64,000 nucleotides of DNA from Pseudomonas sp. UBA4617 (GCF_002386445.1 NZ_DGIR01000026.1:124001-188000), one strand, 5' to 3'. Counted from the first letter of the stretch, positions 8,961 through 17,375 are shown. Program-made: numbers and translations. Notes: generated by a model not told the origin, from the letters alone.

Positions 8961-9476
8961 ATGAATACATCACTCCCCCTCAGCCTGATCGCGGCGCACG
9001 CCGAAAACCGCGTGATCGGCATCGACAATTCCATGCCCTGGCATCTGCCGGGGGATTTCAAGTACTTCAAGGCCACCACCCTGGGCAAGCCGATCATCAT
9101 GGGGCGCAAGACCTGGGATTCGCTGGGGCGGCCACTGCCCGGGCGGTTGAACATCGTGGTCAGCCGCCAGGCAGGGCTGGAGCTGGCCGGTGCCGAGGTG
9201 TTTGGGTCGCTGGAGGAAGCCCTGGTGCGAGCCGAGCAGTGGGCACGTGAGAAAGGTGCCGGTGAATTGATGCTGATTGGTGGGGCACAGCTGTATGCGC
9301 AGGCCCTGGAGAAGGGGTTGGTCAGCCGGATGTACCTGACACGGGTAGAGTTGGCGCCGGAAGGAGATGCCTGGTTCCCCGAGTTTGATGACGGGCAGTG
9401 GAAACTGGTGTCGAGCGAGGCTCAGGCCGAAGAAGGCAAGCCTGGGTATCACTTCGAGGTTTGGGACAAGGTTTGA
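8961..9476 (+). CDS. folA: Dihydrofolate reductase
   Basis: A 171-residue enzyme reducing dihydrofolate to tetrahydrofolate with NADPH, needed for thymidylate and purine synthesis. Landmarks are the M20-loop region IGIDNSMPWHLPGDFKYFK, with the catalytic acidic residue in GDFKYF, the NADPH-binding GRKTWDSLGRPLPGR, and the later GGAQLYAQAL. The frame is open far upstream, as the antisense shadow of the DUF2868 gene, but homology begins at the ATG at 8961. No Shine-Dalgarno is visible before this ATG. The divergent DUF2868 gene starts only 54 bases away. Confidence 0.96.
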   Translation: MNTSLPLSLIAAHAENRVIGIDNSMPWHLPGDFKYFKATTLGKPIIMGRKTWDSLGRPLPGRLNIVVSRQAGLELAGAEVFGSLEEALVRAEQWAREKGAGELMLIGGAQLYAQALEKGLVSRMYLTRVELAPEGDAWFPEFDDGQWKLVSSEAQAEEGKPGYHFEVWDKV

Positions 9477-9482
9477 GGTTTT

Positions 9483-9501
9483 GGGGCTGCAACGCAGCCC
9501 C
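9483..9501. terminator. Hairpin between convergent folA and tcyP
   Basis: A perfect 8-bp stem, GGGGCTGC then AAC then GCAGCCCC, lies in the 34-base gap between the two stop codons. There is no long T-run on either side, so it may be only a partial terminator. Confidence 0.6.
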
Positions 9502-9510
9502 GTCGATCTG

Positions 9511-10902
9511 TCAGGTATGGCTCAGCTCGACATGCTCATCGTCGGCCAGCACATTCTTGTCGGTCTCTTTCAGCAGTTGGCTGGTCACCACGCCCGCGGT
9601 CATCGAGCCATTCACGTTCAATGCCGTGCGGCCCATGTCGATCAGCGGTTCTACTGAAATCAGCAACGCCACCAGTTCCACCGGCAGGCCCATGGCCGGT
9701 AGCACGATCAGGGCGGCGAACGTGGCACCGCCACCTACGCCGGCAACCCCTGCCGAACTCAGGGTAACGATGGCCACCAGGGTGGCGATCCACAGCGGGT
9801 CGAAGGTATCGATGCCCATCGCCGGCGCCACCATCACCGCCAACATGGCAGGGTAGAGGCCGGCACAGCCGTTCTGCCCGATGGTGGTACCGAACGAGGC
9901 GCTGAAGCTGGCAATCGACTGCGGCACGCCCAGGCGGCGGGTTTGCGCTTCGATGTTCAGCGGAATGCTGGCGGCGCTGGAGCGGCTGGTGAAGGCGAAG
10001 GTCAACACCGGCCACACCTTGCGCAGGAAGCGCAGCGGGTTCACGCCGGTGACAGCGAGGATAACGCCGTGCACCACGAACATCAGCCCCAGGCCCAGGT
10101 ACGACACCACCACGAAGCTGCCCAGCTTGAGGATGTCTTGCATGTTCGAGCTGGCCACTACCTTGGCCATCAACGCCAGCACGCCATATGGGGTCAACTT
10201 CATCACCACCCGCACCAGGCGCATCACCCAGGCCTGCAGGGTGTCGACGGCCAACAGCGCGCGCTGGCCTTTCTCGGCATCGTCCTTGATCAGTTGCAAC
10301 GCGGCCAGGCCGAGGAATACGGCAAAGATCACCACACTGATGATCGAGGTCGGTTTCGCCCGCGCCAGGTCAGCCACCGGGTTGCTGGGAATGAACGACA
10401 GCAGCAGCTGCGGGATGTTGAGGTCGGCGACCTTGCCGGCATAGTCGCTGTGGATTACCTGCATGCGTGCGCTTTCCTGGGCGCCAGCCACCAGGCCTTC
10501 GGCGCTGAGGCCGAACAGGTTGGTCAGGACGATGCCGATCAATGCAGCGATGGCGGTAGTCAGCAGCAGGGTGCCAATGCTCAGCACGCTGATGCGGCCC
10601 AGCGACGAGGCATTGTGCAGGCGCGCTACAGCGCTGAGGATCGAGGCGAAAATCAGCGGCATGACGATCATCTGCAACAGGCCGACATAGCCGTTGCCGA
10701 CCAGGTCGAGCCAGCCGATGGTGGCCTTGAGCACCGGGTGGCCTGCGCCATACAGGGTGTGCAGGGCCAGCCCGAAGACCACACCCAGCACCAGGCCCAG
10801 CAGTACCTTCCTGGCCAGGCTCCAGTGGGTGCGGCGGGTTTGTGCCAGGCCCAGCAACAAGGCCAGGAATGCCAGCAGATTAAGGGACAGCGGCAGGTTC
10901 AT
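9511..10902 (-). CDS. tcyP: L-cystine:cation symporter (TcyP/YdjN type)
   Basis: A 463-residue dicarboxylate/amino-acid:cation symporter (SDF/DAACS family) with about 8-10 helices. The N-terminus LAQTRRTHWSLARKVLLGLV and the following GLALHTLYG match the YdjN/TcyP cystine importers rather than DctA or GltP. The family HP2/TM8 region is seen in SSAGVAGVGGG and in DMGRTALNVNG. I start at the ATG at 10902, where GGAGC precedes it by a good distance, and ignore the 37 upstream codons. It likely brings cystine in as a sulfur source. The shared upstream region with the pchP gene contains repeats that may be a sulfur-regulator site. Confidence 0.9.
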   Translation of the reverse strand: MNLPLSLNLLAFLALLLGLAQTRRTHWSLARKVLLGLVLGVVFGLALHTLYGAGHPVLKATIGWLDLVGNGYVGLLQMIVMPLIFASILSAVARLHNASSLGRISVLSIGTLLLTTAIAALIGIVLTNLFGLSAEGLVAGAQESARMQVIHSDYAGKVADLNIPQLLLSFIPSNPVADLARAKPTSIISVVIFAVFLGLAALQLIKDDAEKGQRALLAVDTLQAWVMRLVRVVMKLTPYGVLALMAKVVASSNMQDILKLGSFVVVSYLGLGLMFVVHGVILAVTGVNPLRFLRKVWPVLTFAFTSRSSAASIPLNIEAQTRRLGVPQSIASFSASFGTTIGQNGCAGLYPAMLAVMVAPAMGIDTFDPLWIATLVAIVTLSSAGVAGVGGGATFAALIVLPAMGLPVELVALLISVEPLIDMGRTALNVNGSMTAGVVTSQLLKETDKNVLADDEHVELSHT

Positions 10903-10999
10903 TGAAGCTCCAGCGGAAAAAAGGCAAAAGAGGCATCGCCTCTGTGAGCGATTGCGAACGGAAATGCTAACAGCCTGAAAACAAACGAATTTATACACA

Positions 11000-11037
11000 T
11001 ATGGAATGTGCATAGTCGTTTATGGAATAACGCTATG
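11000..11037. promoter_or_regulatory. Direct and inverted repeats between tcyP and the phosphatase gene
   Basis: The 8-mer TATGGAAT occurs at 11000-11007 and again at 11021-11028, exactly 21 bases apart, or two helical turns. The second copy is also the loop of an inverted repeat: CATAG-T-CGTT at 11011-11020 against AACGCTATG at 11029-11037. This geometry fits binding by a LysR-type dimer or tetramer such as CysB. The identity of the regulator is inference. Confidence 0.45.
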
Positions 11038-11147
11038 TCGCGCATTGCAATGAACGCGGCGTTTGCAGCTGTATGAGGGTCGTTATGAAAGGCCGCCTGC
11101 CACCCTCGTTGCACTAGCGTTTCGGGGTCATTTCAGGAGATTCGTCG

Positions 11148-12203
11148 ATGAAATCTGCTCCGAAGGCTGTCGCTGTCGCCCTGTCCCTGCTGTTCAGTAT
11201 CGAAACCTTCGCCACCGAGCTCAAGCACTGGCCGGCCGAGGCTGCCAAGCAACTCGATACCCTGATCGCCGCCAACGCCAACAAGGGTAATTACGCGGTG
11301 TTCGACATGGATAACACCAGTTACCGCTACGACCTTGAAGAGGCCTTGCTGCCATTCATGGAAAACAAGGGCCTGCTGAGCCGCGACAAGCTCGACCCCT
11401 CGTTGAAGCTGATGCCATTCAAGGACACCGCCGACCACAAGGAAAGCCTGTTCAGTTATTACTACCGGCTGTGTGAAGTCGACGACATGGTCTGCTACCC
11501 GTGGGTAGCTCAGGTGTTCTCGGGCTTCACCCTGCAGGAACTGAAGGTGCAGGTGGATGAAATGATGGCCTCCGGCAAGCCGATCCCCAGCACTTACTAC
11601 GAAGGCGACCAGGTCAAGACCATCGAAGTGCAGCCGCCCAAGGTCTTCAAGGGCCAGACTGAGCTGTACAGCAAGCTGATGGAGAACGGTATCGAGGTCT
11701 ACGTGATTTCTGCTGCCTCCGAGGAGCTGGTACGGATGGTCGCGTCCGACCCCAAGTATGGCTACAACGTGAAACCAGAGAATGTAATTGGTGTGAGCCT
11801 GCTGCTGAAGGACCGGGCCAGCGGCCAACTGACCACGGCTCGCAAGCAGATCACTGCCGGGCACTACGATGCCAAGGCCAACGTCGGGCTGGAGCTGACC
11901 CCATACCTGTGGACTCCGGCCACCTGGATGGCCGGCAAGCACGCGGCCATCCTGACCTATATCGATGAGTGGAAGAAACCGGTACTGGTGGGCGGTGATA
12001 CGCCAACCAGTGACGGCTACATGCAATTCCATGGCGTGGACGTGGACAAGGGCGGCATCCACCTGTGGATCAACCGCAAAGCCAAGTACATGGAGCAGAT
12101 CAACGGGATGATTGCCAGGAATGCGGCAGCGCAGGCCAAGGAGGGCTTGCCGGTTACAGCGGACAAGAACTGGGTGATCGTGACGCCGGAGCAGATTCAG
12201 TAA
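11148..12203 (+). CDS. pchP: Phosphorylcholine phosphatase, HAD family, periplasmic
   Basis: A 351-residue secreted HAD phosphatase. A signal peptide (VAVALSLLFSIETFA) is followed by HAD motif I, FDMDNT, with the nucleophile at D53. Later parts include the motif II region YVISAAS and a metal-binding motif near LVGGDTPTSDG. Length and the DMDNT motif agree with P. aeruginosa PchP, which releases phosphate from phosphorylcholine in the periplasm so that choline can be imported. CAGGAG lies just before the ATG. It stands alone, ending at a REP pair and a terminator. Some other HAD phosphatase specificity cannot be excluded from sequence alone. Confidence 0.85.
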   Translation: MKSAPKAVAVALSLLFSIETFATELKHWPAEAAKQLDTLIAANANKGNYAVFDMDNTSYRYDLEEALLPFMENKGLLSRDKLDPSLKLMPFKDTADHKESLFSYYYRLCEVDDMVCYPWVAQVFSGFTLQELKVQVDEMMASGKPIPSTYYEGDQVKTIEVQPPKVFKGQTELYSKLMENGIEVYVISAASEELVRMVASDPKYGYNVKPENVIGVSLLLKDRASGQLTTARKQITAGHYDAKANVGLELTPYLWTPATWMAGKHAAILTYIDEWKKPVLVGGDTPTSDGYMQFHGVDVDKGGIHLWINRKAKYMEQINGMIARNAAAQAKEGLPVTADKNWVIVTPEQIQ

Positions 12204-12220
12204 GCCTTGCGCTGCCAGCT

Positions 12221-12312
12221 CCGGCCTCTTCGCGGGTGAACCCGCTCCCACAGGTACTGCACAGGTTTCCGATGCTGTGCCGCACCTGTGTGGGTTTACC
12301 TGCGAAGGAACC
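12221..12312. repeat. Pair of inverted REP elements
   Basis: A near-consensus forward copy lies at 12221-12254 (CCGGCCTCTTCGCGGGTGAA onward). A shortened reverse copy lies at 12283-12312 (CACCTGTGTGGGTTTACCTG). They follow the phosphatase gene. Confidence 0.82.
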
Positions 12313-12322
12313 TCACAGGCAT

Positions 12323-12354
12323 AAAAAAACCGGCGCCCAGGACGCCGGTTTTTT
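12323..12354. terminator. Bidirectional terminator between the phosphatase gene and ilvD
   Basis: The stem CCGGCG with loop CCCAGGA and CGCCGG is flanked by a run of A on the left and a run of T on the right. It can therefore end transcription from both convergent genes. Confidence 0.9.
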
Positions 12355-12368
12355 CTCTCTGTCAGGCC

Positions 12369-14210
12369 TTAGAACCCTTCCAGCATCGCCTTGTTACGCA
12401 CAGCACCCTTGTCGGCACTGGTTGCCAGCAGGGCATAGGCCTTCAGCGCAGTGGTCACCTTGCGTGGGCGCACTTCGGCTGGCTTCCAGCCCTTCTTGTC
12501 CTGCTCGACGCGGCGTTGGGCCAGTTCTTCGTCGCTGACTTGCAGGTTGATCGAACGGTTGGGGATATCGATCAGCACCTTGTCGCCGTCGCGCACCAGG
12601 CCGATGGCACCGCCAGCCGCGGCTTCCGGCGAGGCGTGGCCGATCGACAGGCCCGAGGTACCGCCCGAGAAGCGGCCATCGGTGAGCAAGGCGCAGGCCT
12701 TGCCCAGGCCTTTGGACTTCAGGTACGAGGTCGGGTACAGCATCTCTTGCATGCCCGGGCCGCCTTTCGGGCCTTCATAGCGGATGATCACGATGTCGCC
12801 GGCCTTCACTTCGTCAGCGAGGATGCCGCGCACGGCGCTGTCCTGGCTCTCGAAGATCTTCGCTGTGCCTTCGAACACCAGGATCGATTCGTCGACGCCG
12901 GCGGTCTTCACCACGCAACCATCCAGCGCGATGTTGCCGTACAGCACGGCCAGGCCGCCTTCCTGCGAGTAGGCGTGCTCGACGCTGCGGATGCAGCCTT
13001 CGGCGCGGTCCAGGTCCAGGCTCGGCCAGCGGGTCGACTGGCTGAATGCAGTCTGGGTCGGGATGCCGGCAGGGCCTGCCTTGAAGAAGGTATGCACGGC
13101 TTCGTCATCGGTCTGGGTAATGTCCCACTTGGCGATGGCTTCTTCCATGCTGCGGCTGTGCACGGTCGGCAGGTCGGTGTGCAGCAGGCCGCCACGGGCC
13201 AGCGAGCCGAGGATGCTGAAGATGCCGCCGGCGCGGTGCACGTCTTCCATGTGGTATTTCTGGATGTTCGGCGCCACCTTGCACAGCTGCGGTACTTTGC
13301 GCGACAGGCGGTCGATGTCGCGCAGGTCGAACGCCACCTCGGCCTCCTGGGCTGCGGCCAGCAGGTGCAGGATGGTGTTGGTCGAGCCGCCCATGGCGAT
13401 GTCGAGCATCATGGCGTTCTCGAACGCCTTGAAGTTGGCGATGTTGCGCGGCAGGACCGACTCGTCGTTGTCGCCGTAGTAACGCTTGCACAGCTCGACG
13501 ATGGTGCGGCCGGCAGTGAGGAACAGTTGCTCGCGGTCGGCGTGGGTGGCCAGGGTCGAGCCGTTGCCCGGCAGGGCCAGGCCCAGGGCTTCGGTCAGGC
13601 AGTTCATCGAGTTGGCGGTGAACATCCCGGAGCACGAGCCGCAGGTCGGGCAGGCGCTGCGCTCGTATTCGGCGACCTTTTCGTCGGAGGCCGAAGAGTC
13701 TGCAGCGATGACCATGGCGTCGACCAGGTCCAGGCCATGGTTGGCCAGCTTGGTCTTGCCGGCTTCCATCGGGCCGCCGGATACGAAGATCACCGGGATG
13801 TTCAGACGCAGTGCGGCCATCAGCATGCCGGGGGTGATCTTGTCGCAGTTGGAGATGCACACGATGGCGTCGGCGCAGTGGGCGTTGACCATGTATTCAA
13901 CGGCGTCGGCGATGATCTCGCGGCTTGGCAGCGAGTACAGCATGCCGTCGTGGCCCATGGCGATGCCGTCATCGACCGCGATGGTGTTGAATTCCTTGGC
14001 CACGCCACCGGCGCGTTCGATTTCGCGGGCGACCAGCTGGCCCAGGTCCTTCAGGTGCACGTGGCCTGGGACGAACTGGGTGAACGAGTTGGCGATGGCG
14101 ATGATGGGTTTCTTGAAGTCTTCGTCCTTCATCCCGGTGGCGCGCCACAGGGCACGGGCGCCGGCCATGTTGCGGCCTTGGGTGGAAGTCTTTGAACGGT
14201 AATCAGGCAT
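12369..14210 (-). CDS. ilvD: Dihydroxy-acid dehydratase
   Basis: A 613-residue iron-sulfur enzyme that dehydrates 2,3-dihydroxy acids to 2-keto acids, the third common step of valine and isoleucine synthesis. Cluster and metal motifs are seen at CISNCDKITPGML (C118, C122) and CPTCGSCSGMFTANSMNCL (from C187). Near the C-terminus GRFSGGTSGLSIGH is conserved. The start has CAGGAG 6 bases upstream. The length equals that of the E. coli type enzyme. A strong antisense open frame covers the gene and is a composition shadow. Confidence 0.97.
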   Translation of the reverse strand: MPDYRSKTSTQGRNMAGARALWRATGMKDEDFKKPIIAIANSFTQFVPGHVHLKDLGQLVAREIERAGGVAKEFNTIAVDDGIAMGHDGMLYSLPSREIIADAVEYMVNAHCADAIVCISNCDKITPGMLMAALRLNIPVIFVSGGPMEAGKTKLANHGLDLVDAMVIAADSSASDEKVAEYERSACPTCGSCSGMFTANSMNCLTEALGLALPGNGSTLATHADREQLFLTAGRTIVELCKRYYGDNDESVLPRNIANFKAFENAMMLDIAMGGSTNTILHLLAAAQEAEVAFDLRDIDRLSRKVPQLCKVAPNIQKYHMEDVHRAGGIFSILGSLARGGLLHTDLPTVHSRSMEEAIAKWDITQTDDEAVHTFFKAGPAGIPTQTAFSQSTRWPSLDLDRAEGCIRSVEHAYSQEGGLAVLYGNIALDGCVVKTAGVDESILVFEGTAKIFESQDSAVRGILADEVKAGDIVIIRYEGPKGGPGMQEMLYPTSYLKSKGLGKACALLTDGRFSGGTSGLSIGHASPEAAAGGAIGLVRDGDKVLIDIPNRSINLQVSDEELAQRRVEQDKKGWKPAEVRPRKVTTALKAYALLATSADKGAVRNKAMLEGF

Positions 14211-14688
14211 GAAACACTCCTGGCGGCTTAATCAGGTCACAGAAAGGGGAGTGAGCTTCTCTTGTCCTTTGTACCGCAGGCCGGTTGCCACTGGCACGGA
14301 TGGGGCCGAGGACTGCGCGGGATCGCCGCGTGCCTGGCCAGAGCTCATAAACCCGCCGGGGATGACTGGCGATGAATAGGCCGATTCTACACCGCTGAGG
14401 CGGTGAGGGAATGGCGATGTGGCCAGGCGGTGGCTTTGGCCTGTTGGTCGGTTGCTTGTAGGACCTTTCTGAATCGCTGCTGATGGGGCTGACCAGCAGT
14501 TCCCGAGCTTTTATCATGCCGGCGCCGCATGTGCGGCTTTGCGAGAAAACACTCAATGGACCTTCCCAGTTACCGGTTCCACACGAACCTGAAATCTGGC
14601 ACTGAGCGCGCCGTCGCCAGGGCTGCCGAAGGCTTGAGTCCAAGGGGCTGAGGTCTGTGGGCGCCTGGGTCGGCGCCTGGAGAAACTC
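14211..14688. other. 478-bp non-coding stretch between ilvD and the mgtE-type gene
   Basis: I find no plausible gene here. The left part should carry the ilvD promoter; TAGAAT on the minus strand at 14390-14385 is a possible -10 box. The right part carries a candidate promoter and a structured leader for the cation transporter, described separately. GCCGCA-TG-TGCGGC at 14524-14537 forms a small hairpin. Confidence 0.7.
14489..14682 (+). promoter_or_regulatory. Candidate promoter and long structured leader of the mgtE-type gene
   Basis: A -35-like CTGACC (14489-14494) and a -10-like TATCAT (14512-14517) are 17 bases apart, predicting a start near 14524 and a leader of about 165 nt. The leader contains a hairpin at 14524-14537 and, just before the ribosome site, GGCGCC (14660-14665) pairing with GGCGCC (14672-14677) directly next to TGGAG (14678-14682). 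Such an arrangement could control ribosome access. No known riboswitch class was recognised. Confidence 0.45.
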
Positions 14689-15345
14689 ATGCAACAATCG
14701 CTCGATAGAAATACCTCCGATCTGAACACCCAGGCAGCCCTGGAGGCACAACGGCGTGAGGCGACCGAAGATTTCCACAAGGGCGCCTCGATCACCAATC
14801 ACATAGGCAATCTGCGACACGCGACCCTTGGTCTGCTTTACCGCAAACGCGTGTTCTGGCTGGTTCTGCTGGTGTTCGGCAACCTCTTTTCCGGGGCGGG
14901 CATTGCTGCCTTCGAGGAAACCATCGCCGCCCACATCGCTCTGGTGTTCTTTCTGCCACTGCTGGTGGACAGCGGCGGTAATGCCGGTGCCCAGTCTGCA
15001 ACATTGATGGTGCGGGGCCTGGCCACAGGTGAAGTGGTCATGCGTGACTGGTGGCGCATGCTGGGGCGGGAATTCGCGGTGGCGCTGCTGCTTGGATGCA
15101 CCATGGCGGTGGCCGTAGCGTCCCTTGGGGTACTACGCGGGGGGCCGCAGATTGCCCTGATCGTTGCCAGCAGCATGGTGTTGATCGTGCTGGTCGGCAG
15201 CCTGATCGGTATGAGCCTGCCGTTCCTGCTCAGCCGCTTCAAGCTGGACCCGGCCACGGCCAGTGGCCCGTTGATCACATCGATTGCTGATGCCGCAGGC
15301 GTGCTGGTGTATTTCGGAATTGCGACGCAGGTATTGGGCATCTGA
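14689..15345 (+). CDS. Minimal MgtE/SLC41-type divalent cation transporter (membrane domain only)
   Basis: A 218-residue protein with about five transmembrane helices. The MgtE pore signature region is seen in LPLLVDSGGNAGAQSATLM and in PATASGPLITSIADAAGVL near the C-terminus. Full-length MgtE proteins are about 450 residues and begin with a cytosolic N domain and CBS pair that gate the channel in response to Mg. Both are absent here; only about 45 hydrophilic residues precede the first helix. It probably moves Mg or another divalent cation without that gating module. Its hairpin-rich leader suggests control at RNA level instead. A terminator-like hairpin follows. Confidence 0.82.
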   Translation: MQQSLDRNTSDLNTQAALEAQRREATEDFHKGASITNHIGNLRHATLGLLYRKRVFWLVLLVFGNLFSGAGIAAFEETIAAHIALVFFLPLLVDSGGNAGAQSATLMVRGLATGEVVMRDWWRMLGREFAVALLLGCTMAVAVASLGVLRGGPQIALIVASSMVLIVLVGSLIGMSLPFLLSRFKLDPATASGPLITSIADAAGVLVYFGIATQVLGI

Positions 15346-15349
15346 AGCG

Positions 15350-15375
15350 AACCGGGGGCATGAAGGCCCCCGGTT
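15350..15375. terminator. Hairpin between convergent mgtE-type gene and rlmI
   Basis: A perfect 10-bp stem, AACCGGGGGC, with loop ATGAAG and GCCCCCGGTT. It sits in the 38-base gap between two stop codons. Confidence 0.75.
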
Positions 15376-15383
15376 GCCAGCGC

Positions 15384-16580
15384 TTAGCTGTTGGGCAGTA
15401 ACCGGCAGGTGATGCTCTTGATGTAGCGGGTTTCGGCGATGGCCGGGTGCACCGGGTGGTCCGGGCCCTGGCCGCCGCGTTCGAGCAACTGCATGTTGCG
15501 GTCGAGGTGGCGGGCGCTGGTCAGCAGGATGTTGTGCAGGTCGTCTTCAGGCAGGTGCATCGAGCACGAGGCGCTGACCAGAATACCGTCCTTGGTCAGC
15601 ATGCGCATGGCCTGCTCGTTCAGGCGGCGATAGGCCGCTTCACCGTTTTTCAGGTCTTTCTTGCGCTTGATGAACGCGGGTGGGTCGGCAATGATCACGT
15701 CGAAGCGCTCTTCGGCGGCCTTGAGCTCGCGCAGGGCCTCGAAAACGTCGCCTTCGATGCAGGTCAGCTTCTCGCTGATGCCGTTCAGCGCGGCGTTGCG
15801 CTCCACGCCATCCAGGGCAAAGCCCGAGGCATCGACGCAGAACACTTCGCTGGCGCCAAAGGCACCCGCCTGCACGCCCCAGCCACCGATGTAGCTGAAC
15901 AGGTCGAGCACACGCTTGCCTTTCACGTACGGTGCCAGGCGGGCACGGTTCATGCGGTGGTCGTAGAACCAGCCGGTCTTCTGGCCGTCACGCACCGGGG
16001 CTTCGAACCTGACGCCGTTCTCTTCCAGCGGCACCCAATCCGGGACTTCACCATAGACCGTCTCGACATAGCGCTGCAGGCCTTCGGCGTCGCGCGCCGA
16101 GGAGTCGTTCTTGAACAGGATGCCGCTGGGCTTGAGCACCTGGACCAGCGCCGCAATCACGTCATCCTTGTGCGCTTCCATGGTGGCCGAAGCCAGTTGC
16201 ACCACGAGAATGTCGAAGAAGCGATCTACCACCAGGCCTGGCAGCAGGTCGGAATCACCGTAGACCAGGCGGTAGCAGGGTTGCTCGAACAGGCGCTGGC
16301 GCAGTGACAGGGCCACGTTCAGGCGGTGCACCAGCAGCGACTTGTCCAGCGGCAGTTTGGCATCGCGCGACAGCAGGCGGGCACAGATCAGGTTGTTCGG
16401 GCTCAGTGCCACGATGCCCAGCGGCTTGCCGTTGGCCGCCTCGAGTATGGCCTGCTGGCCGGCCTGAAAGCCCTGCAATGGGGTCGCGGTGACATCGACT
16501 TCGTTACTGTAGACCCACAGGTGGCCGGCGCGCAGGCGGCGATCGGCATTGGCTTTGAGGCGAAGGCTGGGCAGGGACAT
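15384..16580 (-). CDS. rlmI: 23S rRNA (cytosine1962-C5)-methyltransferase
   Basis: A 398-residue SAM-dependent methyltransferase. An N-terminal PUA domain (about residues 1-75, SLPSLRLKANADRRLRAGHL) binds RNA. The Rossmann domain holds LDLFSYIGGWGVQAG as motif I and the catalytic loop IIADPPAFIKRK. CSMHLPEDD near the C-terminus carries the conserved cysteine. I start at the ATG at 16580, with CGGAGCG upstream, not at the 23-codon longer frame. It acts on helix 70 of 23S rRNA in E. coli; the same target here is by homology. Confidence 0.92.
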   Translation of the reverse strand: MSLPSLRLKANADRRLRAGHLWVYSNEVDVTATPLQGFQAGQQAILEAANGKPLGIVALSPNNLICARLLSRDAKLPLDKSLLVHRLNVALSLRQRLFEQPCYRLVYGDSDLLPGLVVDRFFDILVVQLASATMEAHKDDVIAALVQVLKPSGILFKNDSSARDAEGLQRYVETVYGEVPDWVPLEENGVRFEAPVRDGQKTGWFYDHRMNRARLAPYVKGKRVLDLFSYIGGWGVQAGAFGASEVFCVDASGFALDGVERNAALNGISEKLTCIEGDVFEALRELKAAEERFDVIIADPPAFIKRKKDLKNGEAAYRRLNEQAMRMLTKDGILVSASCSMHLPEDDLHNILLTSARHLDRNMQLLERGGQGPDHPVHPAIAETRYIKSITCRLLPNS

Positions 16581-16653
16581 GACGTCGCTCCGGGAAAAAA
16601 GAGCGGGATTATAGCCTGTCTGCCTACCTATCGGTGTCAGGCTCGACAAGCTG

Positions 16654-16689
16654 CCGGCCCGATCACCGGCTTGTCGGTGATCGGGCCGG
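16654..16689. terminator. Strong inverted repeat downstream of the PfpI-type gene
   Basis: Perfect 15-bp arms, CCGGCCCGATCACCG (16654-16668) and CGGTGATCGGGCCGG (16675-16689), with a 6-base loop. It lies 10 bases after the stop of the leftward PfpI-type gene and upstream of rlmI. No T-run follows. An alternative hairpin using GACAAGC (16645-16651) and GCTTGTC (16669-16675) would exclude it. Confidence 0.65.
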
Positions 16690-16698
16690 TAGAGACAA

Positions 16699-17238
16699 TC
16701 AGGCCGCGAGTGCCTTGATCAACTGCTGGCTGAACGCCGGAATGTCATCGGGCTGGCGGCTGCTGATCAGCTTGCCATCGACCACCACCTCTTCATCCAC
16801 CCACTCCCCGCCGGCGTTGCGAATGTCGTCCTGCAGGGTCTTGTAGCTGGTCATCCGTTTGCCCTTGACCAGCCCGCATGACACCAGCAACCAGCCACCG
16901 TGGCAGATCACGGCCAGCGGCTTGCCGGCCGCGTCGTGGCTTTTCACCAGTTTCTGCGCCGCAGGTATGAGTCGAATCGTGTCGGAGTTTTGCACGCCGC
17001 CAGGGAGCACCAGCGCATCGTAGAGGTCCAGGTGGGCACCTTCGAAAGTGGCATCCACGGCGAACTCATCCGCCGGCTGGTCATGGTTCCAACCGCGTAC
17101 CGTGCCCTCCTTGTCGCTGAGGATATCCACCACCGCGCCGCTCTGTTCAAGCGCTTCGCGGGGGCCGGTCAGCTCCACCTGCTCGAAGCCGTCGGTGACC
17201 AGAAAGGCTACGCGCTTGCCGTTCAGTTCCGCACTCAT
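16699..17238 (-). CDS. DJ-1/PfpI family protein (YhbO-like protease/deglycase)
   Basis: A 179-residue class I glutamine amidotransferase-like protein. The nucleophile elbow AVICHGGW puts the reactive cysteine at about C112 followed by H113, and an acidic partner lies in DGFEQVEL (E19). This is the PfpI/YhbO layout, proteins linked to stress survival and repair of glycated molecules, though this activity is debated. The start at 17238 gives a good GGAG spacing of 8 bases; the ATG at 17244 lies too close to it. The gene is followed by a strong hairpin and then rlmI on the same strand. Confidence 0.88.
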   Translation of the reverse strand: MSAELNGKRVAFLVTDGFEQVELTGPREALEQSGAVVDILSDKEGTVRGWNHDQPADEFAVDATFEGAHLDLYDALVLPGGVQNSDTIRLIPAAQKLVKSHDAAGKPLAVICHGGWLLVSCGLVKGKRMTSYKTLQDDIRNAGGEWVDEEVVVDGKLISSRQPDDIPAFSQQLIKALAA

Positions 17239-17375
17239 GGTCATTGCTCCTTTTTCGATGGATGTGAAAAAAGAGGCCCGTGGCGCTCAAGGAAAGTTCC
17301 GGCGTTACGATTCAGTGGTTGGTCCCTTGCCGGTCCAGGGGGTTAGAATCGCTCGTCCCGAACGAGTGTGCACAT

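Noticed and set aside
12288..14195. 635-codon open frame on the plus strand
   Set aside because: It lies antisense to ilvD, which has full family motifs. The translated product is His/Gln/Val-rich without any domain, typical of a GC-rich shadow frame.
14520..14688. Known Mg or Mn riboswitch (M-box, yybP-ykoY) before the mgtE-type gene
   Set aside because: I looked for the conserved cores (such as GGGGAGUAGC or the M-box AGGUGAGGCUCC) and found neither. It is kept only as an unassigned leader.
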